From positions 55,287-119,286 of the forward strand of contig JALONR010000001.1 in NCBI GenBank assembly GCA_025454815.1: a stretch of DNA of 64,000 nt, given 5' to 3'. Both the position numbers and the translations under genes were made by a program. Under the pieces are notes generated by a model. That model saw only the letters and a program-made list of their open reading frames with translations, searched no databases and was not told where the DNA came from. The DNA is from Bacteroidales bacterium. Its GTDB lineage: Bacteria; Bacteroidota; Bacteroidia; Bacteroidales; VadinHA17. This document shows, in pieces, positions 16,878 to 26,364 of the stretch; position 1 is the first letter of the stretch, and every line of letters starts with the position of its first letter.

Positions 16878-18671
16878 ATGTCAGAAAGGGAGAACATAAA
16901 AAAATCAGTATCAGCGCTTCCTGACAAGCCTGGCGTCTACCAGTTCATTGACGCTTCAGGAACGATCCTCTATGTCGGAAAAGCCCGCAGCCTGAGGAAA
17001 CGCGTTGCCTCATACTTCACAAAGAACCAGTCAGGTAAAACACTGGTAATGCTCTCCCGCGCCGCTGACCTCAGGCATATTGTGGTTGACAATGAATCCG
17101 AAGCCCTGCTTCTTGAAAACAATCTTATCAAGAAGCATCAGCCAAGGTATAACATAATGCTCAAGGACGACAAGACATATCCCTGGATATGTATTAAGAA
17201 TGAGCATTTTCCGCGCGTTTTCATGACCCGTAAGCTGGTTGCTGACGGCTCTTCATACTTCGGTCCATATACCTCGGTACCGGCTGTCAGGACTCTCCTT
17301 GAACTGATACGTCACCTTTTCCAGATCAGGACCTGTTCCCTGCCGCTTTCGGAAAAATCAATTGCCGAAGGGCGGTTCAAGGTATGCCTTGAATATCACT
17401 TGGGGAACTGCAAAGCCCCGTGTATCGGACTTATAAGTGAAGAAGAATACAACAGGCAGACAGACAGGATCAGGGATATTATCAGGGGTGATATCAGCGG
17501 GGTTACCTCGTATCTTGAGTCGCTGATGAAAAAATTTGCGGCTGAACTGAAGTTTGAAGAAGCCCAGAAGATCAAGGAAAAGCTCGAAATTCTCTCCAGG
17601 TACCGCAGCAAATCGGTGGTTGTGAACACTTCCGTTCGTAATGTGGATGTATTCGGCTGTTCGGTTGAGGGAGGCTCAATGTATGTAAGTTACATGAAAG
17701 TGGTTGCCGGAGCAATAGTCCAGTCCTGGTCAGTCGAACTGAAGATCCGGATGGAAGAGGAGAAGGAGTCGTTGCTCTCCACTGCGGTTACAGAAATACG
17801 ACAGAGGGTTTCAAGTGATTCCCCTGAGGTTATTGTTCCGTTTATGCCTGATATAAAGCTCGATAGGATAAAATATACCGTTCCCCGCCGGGGCGACAGG
17901 CATAAACTGCTTGAGCTGGCCAATCGTAATGCGGTCTTTTTCAGGATAGAAAGAGAGAAGAAGGTTTCTGAGAGATCAAGGGAAAACCGCACTGAAAAGA
18001 ATCTTGAAAAAATGAAGAAAGATCTTCATATGCCAGTCCTGCCGGTACACATAGAATGTTTTGACAACTCCAATATCCAGGGAGAATCTGCCGTGGCTGC
18101 ATGCGTTGTTTTCCGTAACGGACGGCCGAGTAACAGGGAGTATCGGCATTTCAACATAAAAACCGTTACCGGTCCTGATGATTTTGCGTCAATGGAGGAG
18201 GTTATTTACCGACGGTACCGGAGGATGCTGGATGAGGAAAAGCCTCTGCCACAGCTGGTGGTTATTGACGGTGGCAAGGGTCAGCTCTCCTCGGCGGTCA
18301 GAAGCCTCGAAAAACTGGGGATCAGGGGCCGGCTGACGGTGATCGGGATAGCAAAAAAGCTGGAGGAGATATTTTTCCCCGGCGATTCCGTTCCGCTATA
18401 CCTTGATAAAAACAGCATTACGCTGAAGATCATTCAGCACATCAGAAATGAAGCCCACCGGTTCGGGATTAAATTTCACAGGGGAAAGAGGAGTTCCGGC
18501 ATGAACCGGTCTCAGCTCGACGAGATCCCCGGAATAGGGGAGAAGACAAAGGAGCTGCTTCTCAAAAAATTCGGTTCTGTCAGAAAACTCTCTGAAGCAT
18601 CAACAGGGGAGCTTGAAAAGGTTGTTGGTCCGAAAAAGGCTGCAATTCTGACCGCAGCCCTGAGAAACTGA
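16878..18671 (+). CDS. uvrC: Excinuclease ABC subunit C
   Basis: UvrC makes both incisions in nucleotide excision repair after UvrAB damage recognition. The protein has an N-terminal GIY-YIG nuclease domain (GVYQFIDASGTILYVGKARSLRKRV), the UvrB-interacting UVR segment (about 200-240, KKFAAELKFEEAQKIKEKLE), the RNase H-like second nuclease (HIECFDNSNIQGES, VVIDGGKGQL) and C-terminal helix-hairpin-helix DNA-binding motifs (LDEIPGIGEKTKELLLKKFGSV). Length 597 is normal. A parS-like site lies just after its stop. Confidence 0.97.
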   Translation: MSERENIKKSVSALPDKPGVYQFIDASGTILYVGKARSLRKRVASYFTKNQSGKTLVMLSRAADLRHIVVDNESEALLLENNLIKKHQPRYNIMLKDDKTYPWICIKNEHFPRVFMTRKLVADGSSYFGPYTSVPAVRTLLELIRHLFQIRTCSLPLSEKSIAEGRFKVCLEYHLGNCKAPCIGLISEEEYNRQTDRIRDIIRGDISGVTSYLESLMKKFAAELKFEEAQKIKEKLEILSRYRSKSVVVNTSVRNVDVFGCSVEGGSMYVSYMKVVAGAIVQSWSVELKIRMEEEKESLLSTAVTEIRQRVSSDSPEVIVPFMPDIKLDRIKYTVPRRGDRHKLLELANRNAVFFRIEREKKVSERSRENRTEKNLEKMKKDLHMPVLPVHIECFDNSNIQGESAVAACVVFRNGRPSNREYRHFNIKTVTGPDDFASMEEVIYRRYRRMLDEEKPLPQLVVIDGGKGQLSSAVRSLEKLGIRGRLTVIGIAKKLEEIFFPGDSVPLYLDKNSITLKIIQHIRNEAHRFGIKFHRGKRSSGMNRSQLDEIPGIGEKTKELLLKKFGSVRKLSEASTGELEKVVGPKKAAILTAALRN

Positions 18672-18674
18672 TTT

Positions 18675-18690
18675 TTTTCCACGTGGAACA
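18675..18690. promoter_or_regulatory. parS-like ParB-binding site 3
   Basis: TTTTCCACGTGGAACA has a perfect 12-base palindromic core (TTCCACGTGGAA) and differs from site 2 by one base. It lies four bases after the uvrC stop in the convergent gap with the CoA-binding gene. Confidence 0.65.
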
Positions 18691-18783
18691 GTATTGTTTT
18701 TCAGGCATCATAATATGCAGAAATACAGCATATAACAACGTGTTACCTGCACAATAGACTTCGTGAGAATTAAAAATTTGCGG

Positions 18784-19224
18784 TCAGGCGGGCAGTCCCC
18801 CGAAGATTCTCTTCAGAAAACGGTGAAATGAATGGATCCCGTTCGGTTTCCAGAACATCATGATGCACTGGTTGTGGATCAGGTTGACATTTTCCTTTTC
18901 AAGTTCGGCAATTGTCTGCTTAGTCTCTGCTCCCTGCTGTATCCAGAGATCTTTAATACCATGGGCAATTGCCTCCCTTGCTACCGAAAGGGTCTCCTCC
19001 TTAGGTGTCATGAATATTATCCCCCTGATATTTTCAGGCAGTTCACGGACTGAACTGTAGCATCTGACTCCGTCAATTGTTTCGGCGGCGGGATTGACGG
19101 GTACAACATCCATCCCTTTTTTACGCAGGTCCCTGAACATGACCTGCCCGAATTTCTTCGGATCTCTCGAGACACCGGCTATGGCATAGGTGCCAAGCGA
19201 GAGAAAGCGGCTTACATCTTTCAT
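18784..19224 (-). CDS. CoA-binding (YccU/Rossmann-type) protein
   Basis: The 146-residue protein is a stand-alone CoA-binding Rossmann domain: FLSLGTYAIAGVSRDPKKFGQ at the N-terminus, then VVPVNPAAETIDG, IMFMTP-like IIFMTPKEETLSVAREAIAHGIKDLWIQQGAE. Family members bind CoA-type nucleotides but have no established reaction. Its start overlaps the stop of the polyprenyl synthase gene by four bases, so the two are coupled and share the promoter near 20218-20225. Confidence 0.85.
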   Translation of the reverse strand: MKDVSRFLSLGTYAIAGVSRDPKKFGQVMFRDLRKKGMDVVPVNPAAETIDGVRCYSSVRELPENIRGIIFMTPKEETLSVAREAIAHGIKDLWIQQGAETKQTIAELEKENVNLIHNQCIMMFWKPNGIHSFHRFLKRIFGGLPA

Positions 19225-20195
19225 TTTCTTCTGAGTGTAGAAAAAATTACAAATTCGATTAGTGCTGATTTCGTTTCAGAGTCAGGATATTCTTCCAGAA
19301 TTCGGATCGCCCTGTCAGAGTATTCCTGCATTTTTGATTCGGCATATTCAAGCCCCCTGTATTTTCTCACAAATTCAATTACTTCCCTGATTTCCCTGCT
19401 TCCCTTCTTTTTCCTTCTCAGCAGCCTGAAAATCCTCCGTCTTTCAAGGGGTCCGGCCTCCCGGAGGGCATGTATGAGGGGGAGAGTTATCTTTTTCTCC
19501 TTTATGTCATTGCCTTCTCTTTTTCCGGTAAGCCCGTCGCCTGTATAATCGAGCAGGTCATCCTTTATCTGGAATGCCACGCCGATGTTTTCCCCCAGCT
19601 CCTTCATCCTGGCAATGATGACCGGGTCATCGGTTACCGAGCTGGCGCCGCAGGCCGTGCATGCTGAAATCAGGGCAGCGGTCTTCATCCTTATGATGCG
19701 GAAGTAGTCTTCTTCCCGGATATCCAGTTTGCGTGTTTTCTGGAGCTGTACCAGTTCACCCTTCACTATCTCCCTTACAGCATCGGAGACGATGCCCAGC
19801 ATGTTGAACCTCTGCTTTTCAACACTGATAAGCAGCCCCTGGGCGAGGAGGTAGTCTCCCACCAGTACTGCAATTTTCGAGTTATAAAGCACATTGATAG
19901 TCGGCAGACCTCGTCTTTCTGAGGCATCATCAACCACGTCGTCATGCACGAGGGTGGCGGTGTGAAGCAGTTCAATGAATGTGGCCGCGACAAATGTTGT
20001 CTCATTCACGGTTCCGTTAAGCCTGGCGGTAAGAAAGACCAGGAGGGGTCTCATCTGCTTCCCCTTGCGGCGCAGGAAATTGTTCAGTATAACATGAAAG
20101 AAGGGTATGTCGCTTTGAAGAGTGCGCCTGAAGTATGCTTCAAACTCGCGCATCTCTGCTGCCACCGGTTTCTTTATGTCTGAAAGGCCTGCCAT
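19221..20195 (-). CDS. Polyprenyl diphosphate synthase (octaprenyl/heptaprenyl type)
   Basis: This is a trans-prenyltransferase that elongates farnesyl-type diphosphates, probably for the side chain of menaquinone. Both aspartate-rich motifs are present: LVHDDVVDDASERRG (first) and QIKDDLLDYTGD (second), with RRKGKQMRPLLVFL upstream. I start it at ATG 20195 (MAGLSDIKKP), not at the longer frame beginning at 20243, because a TATTTTTG -7 element lies at 20218-20225 inside that extension and the family has no such hydrophobic leader. Chain length cannot be read with certainty. Confidence 0.9.
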   Translation of the reverse strand: MAGLSDIKKPVAAEMREFEAYFRRTLQSDIPFFHVILNNFLRRKGKQMRPLLVFLTARLNGTVNETTFVAATFIELLHTATLVHDDVVDDASERRGLPTINVLYNSKIAVLVGDYLLAQGLLISVEKQRFNMLGIVSDAVREIVKGELVQLQKTRKLDIREEDYFRIIRMKTAALISACTACGASSVTDDPVIIARMKELGENIGVAFQIKDDLLDYTGDGLTGKREGNDIKEKKITLPLIHALREAGPLERRRIFRLLRRKKKGSREIREVIEFVRKYRGLEYAESKMQEYSDRAIRILEEYPDSETKSALIEFVIFSTLRRK

Positions 20196-20217
20196 TCCCT
20201 GCAACAGGTAAAAATAC

Positions 20218-20225
20218 CAAAAATA
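20218..20225 (-). promoter_or_regulatory. -7 promoter element for the polyprenyl synthase gene
   Basis: The minus strand reads TATTTTTG, an exact TAnnTTTG match, 22 bases before ATG 20195. It decides the start choice for the gene. Confidence 0.45.
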
Positions 20226-20295
20226 AGACAAAATGCAGAACAAATTGTTCCCTGGCAGCAGGTTGCCGATATCCTGCCTGAAAAAAAGCCATTGA

Positions 20296-20904
20296 TCACT
20301 TCTTCTCTTCCAGGAACTTCTTCTGGAAGATCAGTATTGCAAGCACTCCTGTGGTTATCGAGGTGTCAGCCAGGTTAAAGACCGGCCTGAAGAAAATGAA
20401 GGATTGCCCGGGCCTTATGGGCGACCAGTCTGGCCATTGCGTGTCAATCACCGGGAAATAAAGCATATCAACAACCCTGCCGTGGAGGAAGGATGAATAA
20501 CCGCCTCCTTCAGGGAAGAGCACTGCCGGCGTATGCCAGCTTTCGCTGAAGATCATCCCGTAGAATGCACTGTCTATCAGGTTTCCCGCGGCACCTGCTA
20601 TTATTGCGCTAACCGAAAGAATAAGACCGGTATGCGCATTCTTCTTTATTATGCTGTTAAGATACCAGGCAATTCCCGCAATTGCTATCATGCGGAAGAC
20701 CGAAAGGGCCACCTTGCCTGTTTTCCCGCCCCATTCCATTCCGAATGCCATACCGTTGTTCTCAAGAAAATGGATCCGGAACCAGTTGCCAAGGACAGGG
20801 ATCTCATCCCCGATGACCATATTGGTTTTAATGATGAACTTGACAATCTGATCAACTATCAGTATTGAGAAAATGAGAAGAAGTGCTTTTGCCCGGTTTG
20901 ACAT
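20296..20904 (-). CDS. lspA: Lipoprotein signal peptidase
   Basis: LspA is the inner-membrane aspartyl protease that cleaves prolipoprotein signal peptides after lipidation. Four transmembrane helices are evident, with the catalytic aspartates in AGNLIDSAFYG and FNLADTSITTG. At 202 residues it is longer than the usual 160-170: about 45 residues are inserted between the two catalytic motifs (around FLHGRVVDMLYFPVIDTQWPD), a feature I associate with Bacteroidota LspA. It serves the several lipoproteins encoded in this window. The 100-base gap to the polyprenyl synthase contains that gene's own promoter. Confidence 0.95.
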   Translation of the reverse strand: MSNRAKALLLIFSILIVDQIVKFIIKTNMVIGDEIPVLGNWFRIHFLENNGMAFGMEWGGKTGKVALSVFRMIAIAGIAWYLNSIIKKNAHTGLILSVSAIIAGAAGNLIDSAFYGMIFSESWHTPAVLFPEGGGYSSFLHGRVVDMLYFPVIDTQWPDWSPIRPGQSFIFFRPVFNLADTSITTGVLAILIFQKKFLEEKK

Positions 20905-20998
20905 CAGTATTCAATTTGGCCGCAAAATAGGAAAAAAACAGCAAATACCTCATTTAAATGCCGGTACTGAGTTTTGCCTCTGACACGGGATGAAGGCA

Positions 20999-22639
20999 TC
21001 AGTAATAGAGGAATCTCTTGATCTTAAGTGTTGCGGTCTTCTGGAACGGTTCAGGATGGTAAACCACCAGCTGAAGCTGGCTGTAACGGTTAACCTTTGA
21101 ATTGACGTACCGCTGGAGCTCCTCAAGGTATTCATTTATGATCAGTTCAGCCTGATCGGTGAAATCCTTCTTCATCTGGGCATATTTTGCCTGCAGCTCC
21201 TCAAGGTTAAGGTGAACCATGGCTACCAGCTTACCCTTTTTCTGAACGACAAGGGATTCAATTACATGGCTGAAATCATTGATGACCGATTCAATCTCTT
21301 CAGGGTAGATATTTTCTCCGCTGGATCCGACGATCATATTCTTCAGCCTCCCACGGATGCTCAGGTAATTGTTTTTATCAACATGTCCGAGATCACCCGT
21401 CCTGAACCAGCCGTCCGGGGTCATCACCTCGGCTGTCATGGCCGGCTCTTTGTAATATCCTTTCATTACATTTTCACCCTTGGCCCATATTTCACCTTCC
21501 CCTGTGACCGGGTCAGGATTGTTGATGTGAAGGATTACTCCATCCATTGCCGGACCGGTTGATCCAAGCCTTGATGAGCCGACCTTTGTGCCCGCAAGCA
21601 GGGGAGAGGTTTCGGTAAGGCCATAACCGATGGCATACGGGAATTTTGCATCAAGCAGAAACTGTTCAACGGTTGGATTTAGTTTTGCACCTCCGATGCC
21701 GAAGAACCTGAGCCTTCCGCCAAATGCCCTGTAGATCTTTTTGCCCGCAAGCCTGTTGAAGAAGCGGCGGAAGAGGGGTGTGCCGTACAGCAGAGCAAGT
21801 AATTTGCTCTTGTTGAATGTGGGGGCAACCTTTCCGAAATATATTTTCTCCATTATCAGCGGCACGGTAAGCATTGTGGTGGGCTTCACTTCCTGGAGCG
21901 CCGGGAGCAGGACCGAAGGGGTGGGCGCCTTGCGCAGGTACCATATCATGGCCCCATTGAAGAGCGGAAGTACCAGACCCAGTGTCTGCTCATAGGTGTG
22001 TGACAACGGCAGTATTGAGAGGAATACATCACTCTCAACCACATACTGGATAGTCATCACCTGACGGGCGGTAAAGCATATGTTCCTGTGGGTGAGCATC
22101 ACCCCTTTTGATTTGCCTGTTGTGCCTGATGTGTAAATTATAACTGCCAGATCCTCCTCTGTAACGGGGTATTCCCTGGCCGGCACCGCACCCTGGACAT
22201 ACTCGCGTCCGACGGCTCCGCTCTTTACCCGGAAATCATCAATTGAAATTACCGTGTCAAGACTCCCTGACCCGATCTCATCCATTTTATGGACAAGGTT
22301 GCCGGAGATGAAGAGAGTCTTTGCCCCTGAATGGCTGATGACGTTTGCAATTTCTCCCGGTGTGAAGTCCGGAAGTATTGGTACGGCAACGCCCCCCATG
22401 GAGGTGATTGCCAGATATGTGACGCCCCAGTTGGGCATGCTGGTGCTGAGTATTGCCACCCTGTCTCCCGGCTGTACCGACAGATCCTCAAGAAGCCTCA
22501 TCACTGACAGTGTCTTTTCCTTCAGCTGGTTATAGGTAATAACCTCCTCTCCCACGAATCCCATCGCATTGTTCTTTCCGTGTTTCCTGAAGCTCTCTCC
22601 GGCAAGGAATGGGATAGTCAACATTTCGTTATTATTCAT
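20999..22639 (-). CDS. Long-chain acyl-CoA synthetase (AMP-forming)
   Basis: The 546-residue protein belongs to the acyl-adenylate-forming superfamily. Motifs are the P-loop-like IIYTSGTTGKSKGVMLTHRN (about 170-190), GYGLTETSPLL, and DGWFRTGDLGHVDKNNYLSIRGRLKNMIV, which places the hinge and C-terminal domain. It activates a fatty acid with ATP and CoA; chain-length preference is not readable. It has its own -7 element (22661-22668) and is divergent from the queD-polA unit. Confidence 0.9.
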   Translation of the reverse strand: MNNNEMLTIPFLAGESFRKHGKNNAMGFVGEEVITYNQLKEKTLSVMRLLEDLSVQPGDRVAILSTSMPNWGVTYLAITSMGGVAVPILPDFTPGEIANVISHSGAKTLFISGNLVHKMDEIGSGSLDTVISIDDFRVKSGAVGREYVQGAVPAREYPVTEEDLAVIIYTSGTTGKSKGVMLTHRNICFTARQVMTIQYVVESDVFLSILPLSHTYEQTLGLVLPLFNGAMIWYLRKAPTPSVLLPALQEVKPTTMLTVPLIMEKIYFGKVAPTFNKSKLLALLYGTPLFRRFFNRLAGKKIYRAFGGRLRFFGIGGAKLNPTVEQFLLDAKFPYAIGYGLTETSPLLAGTKVGSSRLGSTGPAMDGVILHINNPDPVTGEGEIWAKGENVMKGYYKEPAMTAEVMTPDGWFRTGDLGHVDKNNYLSIRGRLKNMIVGSSGENIYPEEIESVINDFSHVIESLVVQKKGKLVAMVHLNLEELQAKYAQMKKDFTDQAELIINEYLEELQRYVNSKVNRYSQLQLVVYHPEPFQKTATLKIKRFLYY

Positions 22640-22660
22640 TGGCTATGAATGTATTGGGCG

Positions 22661-22668
22661 CAAAGGTA
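22661..22668 (-). promoter_or_regulatory. -7 promoter element for the acyl-CoA synthetase gene
   Basis: The minus strand reads TACCTTTG, an exact TAnnTTTG match, 21 bases before ATG 22639. A TTG lies 22 bases further upstream on the same strand, slightly beyond the usual spacing. Confidence 0.5.
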
Positions 22669-22752
22669 CGCTTTAATTGATTATGTATGACAAGTAAACG
22701 GTCAAATATCATTCAGAAATACTTCAGTAAACAAAAATCGTTCTAAATAGTT

Positions 22753-22760
22753 TACTTTTG
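22753..22760 (+). promoter_or_regulatory. -7 promoter element for the queD-polA-moaDE unit
   Basis: TACTTTTG is an exact TAnnTTTG match, 22 bases before ATG 22783. Confidence 0.5.
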
Positions 22761-22782
22761 CGAATACCAAACACTTGCACAT

Positions 22783-23232
22783 ATGGCACTGATCCGGGTT
22801 ACAAAGGAATTCCGATTTGAGATGGCGCATGCGCTGTGGAACTATGACGGTCCGTGTCGTAACGTTCATGGCCATTCCTATATTCTTTACGTGACTTTTG
22901 CCGGGGAGCCGGTTGATGATCCGGACAATCCGCGAAACGGCATGGTAATGGATTTCGGGGATCTTAAAAAGATAGTCCGGGAGGCTATTGTTGACCGGTT
23001 TGATCATGCCCTTATGGTTTCAGGTCAGGCTCCGGCTGAAACTGTGGAACGCTACAGGCAGCATTTCGGCAATGTGATCGTATCTCCCTGGCAGCCCACC
23101 TGTGAGAACCTTGTGGCTGACATAGCAGCCACGCTGAGCCCCATGGCACCCGAAGGATCATTTCTTCACAGTGTCAAATTATATGAAACAGCCACAGCCT
23201 TTGCCGAGTGGCATGCATCCGACAACAGGTGA
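22783..23232 (+). CDS. queD: 6-pyruvoyl-tetrahydropterin synthase / QueD family enzyme
   Basis: The protein has the zinc site of this family: His16 (MAHAL) and His29/His31 in C25-RNVHGH, with Cys25 the catalytic cysteine. Asp74-His75 (DRFDHALM) and a Glu near the C-terminus (LYETATAFAEW) complete the catalytic set. QueD makes 6-carboxytetrahydropterin from dihydroneopterin triphosphate for queuosine; the related PTPS makes a biopterin precursor. At 149 residues with CxxxHGH it fits QueD best, but no queC or queE is nearby. The stop overlaps the polA GTG start. Confidence 0.88.
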   Translation: MALIRVTKEFRFEMAHALWNYDGPCRNVHGHSYILYVTFAGEPVDDPDNPRNGMVMDFGDLKKIVREAIVDRFDHALMVSGQAPAETVERYRQHFGNVIVSPWQPTCENLVADIAATLSPMAPEGSFLHSVKLYETATAFAEWHASDNR

Positions 23233-26108
23233 CAGAAACAGATAACGATAAGAGACTTTTCCTGCTCGATGCCTATGCATTGATCTTCAGGTCATACTAT
23301 GCCTTTATCAGGAATCCGCGCGTAACAACCAGGGGGATGAATACCTCTGCGATATTCGGCTTCCTGCTAACCCTTGAGGATCTGCTTTCAAAGCAAAAAC
23401 CCTCGCACATAGCCGTCGTGTTTGACCCGCCGGGGCCTACCTTCAGGAATGAAATCTACCCGGCATATAAGGCAAATCGCGATGCCACGCCGGAGGACAT
23501 AAAGATTGCGGTGCCATACATTAAAAGGCTCCTTGAAGCATTTCGCATCCCTGTCATTGAGGTGCCGGGGTATGAGGCTGATGATGTGATAGGCACTCTT
23601 GCGCGGAAGGCGGCAGAACAAGGGTACATGGCCTTTATGATGACACCGGACAAGGATTTTGCACAGCTGGTTACTGATAAGGTTGTCATGTACAGACCCG
23701 GGCGCTCCGGGGGCGAGGCAGAAATATGGGGAAAGGAAGAAATTGTAAGGGAGTATGGTGTTCCGCCGGAAAACATCACAGACCTCCTGGGCCTGATGGG
23801 AGATACTTCCGACAATATACCGGGAGCCCCGGGAATTGGCCCTAAAACGGCCTGTAAACTCATCAGTGAGCACGGAAGCATCGAGCACCTCATTGACCGG
23901 ACCGGGGAGCTCCAGGGCCGTCAGAAGGATATCATTGAGCAGAACAGGGAACAGATACTTCTTTCCAAAAGACTCGCAACCATTGAACAGGATGTTCCGG
24001 TGGAGTTCAGACACACTGATCTGCACAGACAGGAGGCAGATACCGCGGCGCTCCGTAGACTATATGAAGAGCTTGAATTCAGGACCATGGCATCACGACT
24101 GCCTGGTGCAGGAGCAGCAGGACTGTCCCTCCCGGCTCAGCAGTCCGTTCAGGCCAGCCTTTCCGATACAGACCGGCAGGTGTCACCGGCAGACGAGACG
24201 TTATTAACTGCTGCAGCGACTTCTTCCTTACGGCAACCGGCTCCTGAATCGCAGGGGTCACTTTTCGGGGAGGCAACTGTTTTCGCAGGCTCAGCAAAAG
24301 CAACCATCACCAACACACCCCATGATTACACCCTGATAGAGACGGAAGAGGAGTGCATAAAACTGGCAGGCCGGCTGGCACAGCTTACTGATTTCTGCTT
24401 TGACACCGAGACCAGTTCACTTGATCCGCTCAATGCAGAGCTTGTATCAATAGCCTTCTCCTGGGAGAAGGGCTCCGGCACCATGCTGTGGTTTCCGCCT
24501 GGCAGGGAAGCCGTTATGAAGCTTCTGGAACCGCTGAAGCCGGTTTTCGGGAATGAGAAAATCAGGAAGACCGGGCAGAACCTGAAATTTGACATCCAGG
24601 TACTTGCCGGCTATGGCATTAAAATAAGGGGACCTCTTTTTGACACCATGCTTGCCCATTACCTCCTTGAGCCTGACATGCGTCACAACATGGACCTGCT
24701 TTCCTCGCAGTACCTGGGGTATGAACCGGTGCATATTGAGGAACTCATTGGCGAAAGAGGACCCCGGCAAAAGACAATGAGGGATGTTGAAAAGGAGAGA
24801 GTTAAGGAATATGCCGTTGAGGATACTGACGTGACCTGGCAGCTGATGAAGCTCTTTGAGCCGCTGCTCATTAGCCGGGAGCTTGACCGGCTTGCCGCAG
24901 AAATAGAAATGCCTCTCATAAGGGTCCTCGCCGCCATGGAAAGGGAGGGAGTCCTGATAGATGAAAACGTCCTTAAAAATTACGCTGTTACCTTACGGGA
25001 GGTGATCATCAGCCTTGAACAGGAGATTTACTCACTTGCCGGGCACGAGTTCAATATTTCCTCGCCCAAACAGCTGGGAGACATACTCTTTGTGAGGCTC
25101 CGTCTTGACGATAATGCACGGCTCACACGTACGAAGCAATACCGCACTGACGAGGAAGTTTTGCAACGCCTTTCAGGCAAGCATCCCATCATCGGAAAGG
25201 TGCTTGACTACAGGGGTCTGAAAAAGCTGCTATCGACCTATGTTGAAGCTCTTCCGCAGCTGATTGATCCAAAGACAGGCAGGATACACACCACATACAA
25301 CCAGGCTGTTGCATCTACCGGCAGGCTAAGCTCCACAAACCCTAACCTGCAGAATATACCGGTTCGTGATGCAGAGGGGAGGGAGATACGCAAGGCGTTC
25401 ATACCGGCTGAGGGGAAGGTTTTTCTCAGCGCCGACTATTCGCAGATAGAGCTTAGGCTCATGGCACATCTCAGCAGCGACAGTTCAATGATCTCTGATT
25501 TTCTTTCGGGTCAGGACATTCACTCGGCCACGGCCTCAAAGATATTCGGGGTACCGGTTTCAGAGGTGACACGTGAAATGCGTGCCAGGGCAAAAACTGC
25601 CAATTTTGGAATTATCTACGGGATATCTGCATTCGGCCTGTCAGAACGGCTTACAATCGGCCGCAAGGAGGCAAAGGAACTGATTGACGGTTACTTCAGT
25701 TCATATCCCGGGGTTAAGGCATACATGGATGAAAGTATCCGCAGGGCAAGGGAACAGGGTTATGTGACCACCATGTTCGGCCGCAGGCGCTACCTGCCTG
25801 ACATACACTCCAGGAACCAGGTGGTAAGGGGCAATGCGGAACGGAACGCCATCAACGCACCCATACAGGGAAGCGCCGCCGATATCATAAAGATCGCCAT
25901 GGTGAGAATAGCTGCAAGACTGGAACACGAAATGCCCGCTGCAAAGATGATTCTCCAGGTTCATGACGAACTGATATTTGAAGTCGATTCCGGTCAGGTT
26001 GAAAAGCTGTCGGCACTGGTAAAGGAAGAGATGAAAGGCGCTGCCACGCTGAGTGTTCCCCTCGAGGTGGATACAGGAACAGGAAATAACTGGCTTGAAG
26101 CTCACTGA
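23229..26108 (+). CDS. polA: DNA polymerase I
   Basis: PolA fills gaps and removes RNA primers. All three domains are present: N-terminal 5'-nuclease (LFLLDAYALIFRSYYAF, LGLMGDTSDNIPGAPGIGPKTA), a 3'-5' proofreading exonuclease starting near residue 390 with intact DTE (CFDTETSSLD), and polymerase motifs A (DYSQIELR, near 736), B (RAKTANFGIIYGIS) and C (QVHDEL, near 911). A poorly conserved Ser/Ala/Gln-rich linker (about 290-365) joins the first two. I start at GTG 23229, which overlaps the queD stop as GTGA; an ATG at 23208 would add seven residues. Confidence 0.96.
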   Translation: MTETDNDKRLFLLDAYALIFRSYYAFIRNPRVTTRGMNTSAIFGFLLTLEDLLSKQKPSHIAVVFDPPGPTFRNEIYPAYKANRDATPEDIKIAVPYIKRLLEAFRIPVIEVPGYEADDVIGTLARKAAEQGYMAFMMTPDKDFAQLVTDKVVMYRPGRSGGEAEIWGKEEIVREYGVPPENITDLLGLMGDTSDNIPGAPGIGPKTACKLISEHGSIEHLIDRTGELQGRQKDIIEQNREQILLSKRLATIEQDVPVEFRHTDLHRQEADTAALRRLYEELEFRTMASRLPGAGAAGLSLPAQQSVQASLSDTDRQVSPADETLLTAAATSSLRQPAPESQGSLFGEATVFAGSAKATITNTPHDYTLIETEEECIKLAGRLAQLTDFCFDTETSSLDPLNAELVSIAFSWEKGSGTMLWFPPGREAVMKLLEPLKPVFGNEKIRKTGQNLKFDIQVLAGYGIKIRGPLFDTMLAHYLLEPDMRHNMDLLSSQYLGYEPVHIEELIGERGPRQKTMRDVEKERVKEYAVEDTDVTWQLMKLFEPLLISRELDRLAAEIEMPLIRVLAAMEREGVLIDENVLKNYAVTLREVIISLEQEIYSLAGHEFNISSPKQLGDILFVRLRLDDNARLTRTKQYRTDEEVLQRLSGKHPIIGKVLDYRGLKKLLSTYVEALPQLIDPKTGRIHTTYNQAVASTGRLSSTNPNLQNIPVRDAEGREIRKAFIPAEGKVFLSADYSQIELRLMAHLSSDSSMISDFLSGQDIHSATASKIFGVPVSEVTREMRARAKTANFGIIYGISAFGLSERLTIGRKEAKELIDGYFSSYPGVKAYMDESIRRAREQGYVTTMFGRRRYLPDIHSRNQVVRGNAERNAINAPIQGSAADIIKIAMVRIAARLEHEMPAAKMILQVHDELIFEVDSGQVEKLSALVKEEMKGAATLSVPLEVDTGTGNNWLEAH

Positions 26109-26110
26109 CC

Positions 26111-26347
26111 ATGGAGGCTGAAGTAAGGGTGCTCTTCTTTGGTGCCGCACAGGAGGCCACGGGCAGAACTGAGGAGACGTTCAGGGCCGGGGATACGGCA
26201 TCACTGCGAAGAATCATTACTGACAAATACCCGTCACTTGCAATCATCCCATTCAGGCTGGCGCTGAACAGGACCATGCTGAAGGATGATTCAGACCTTG
26301 AAAAAAATGATGTAATAGCTATACTTCCTCCGTTCCAGGGGGGTTAA
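26111..26347 (+). CDS. moaD: Molybdopterin synthase small subunit MoaD
   Basis: This 78-residue beta-grasp protein ends in the diagnostic Gly-Gly (ILPPFQGG), the tail that carries the thiocarboxylate used to insert sulfur into precursor Z. It starts two bases after the polA stop and is followed by moaE, its partner subunit, which removes the ThiS alternative. Other molybdenum cofactor genes (moaA, moaC, moeB) are not in the window. Confidence 0.9.
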   Translation: MEAEVRVLFFGAAQEATGRTEETFRAGDTASLRRIITDKYPSLAIIPFRLALNRTMLKDDSDLEKNDVIAILPPFQGG

Positions 26348-26364
26348 ACCTTTTATTTCCGACA

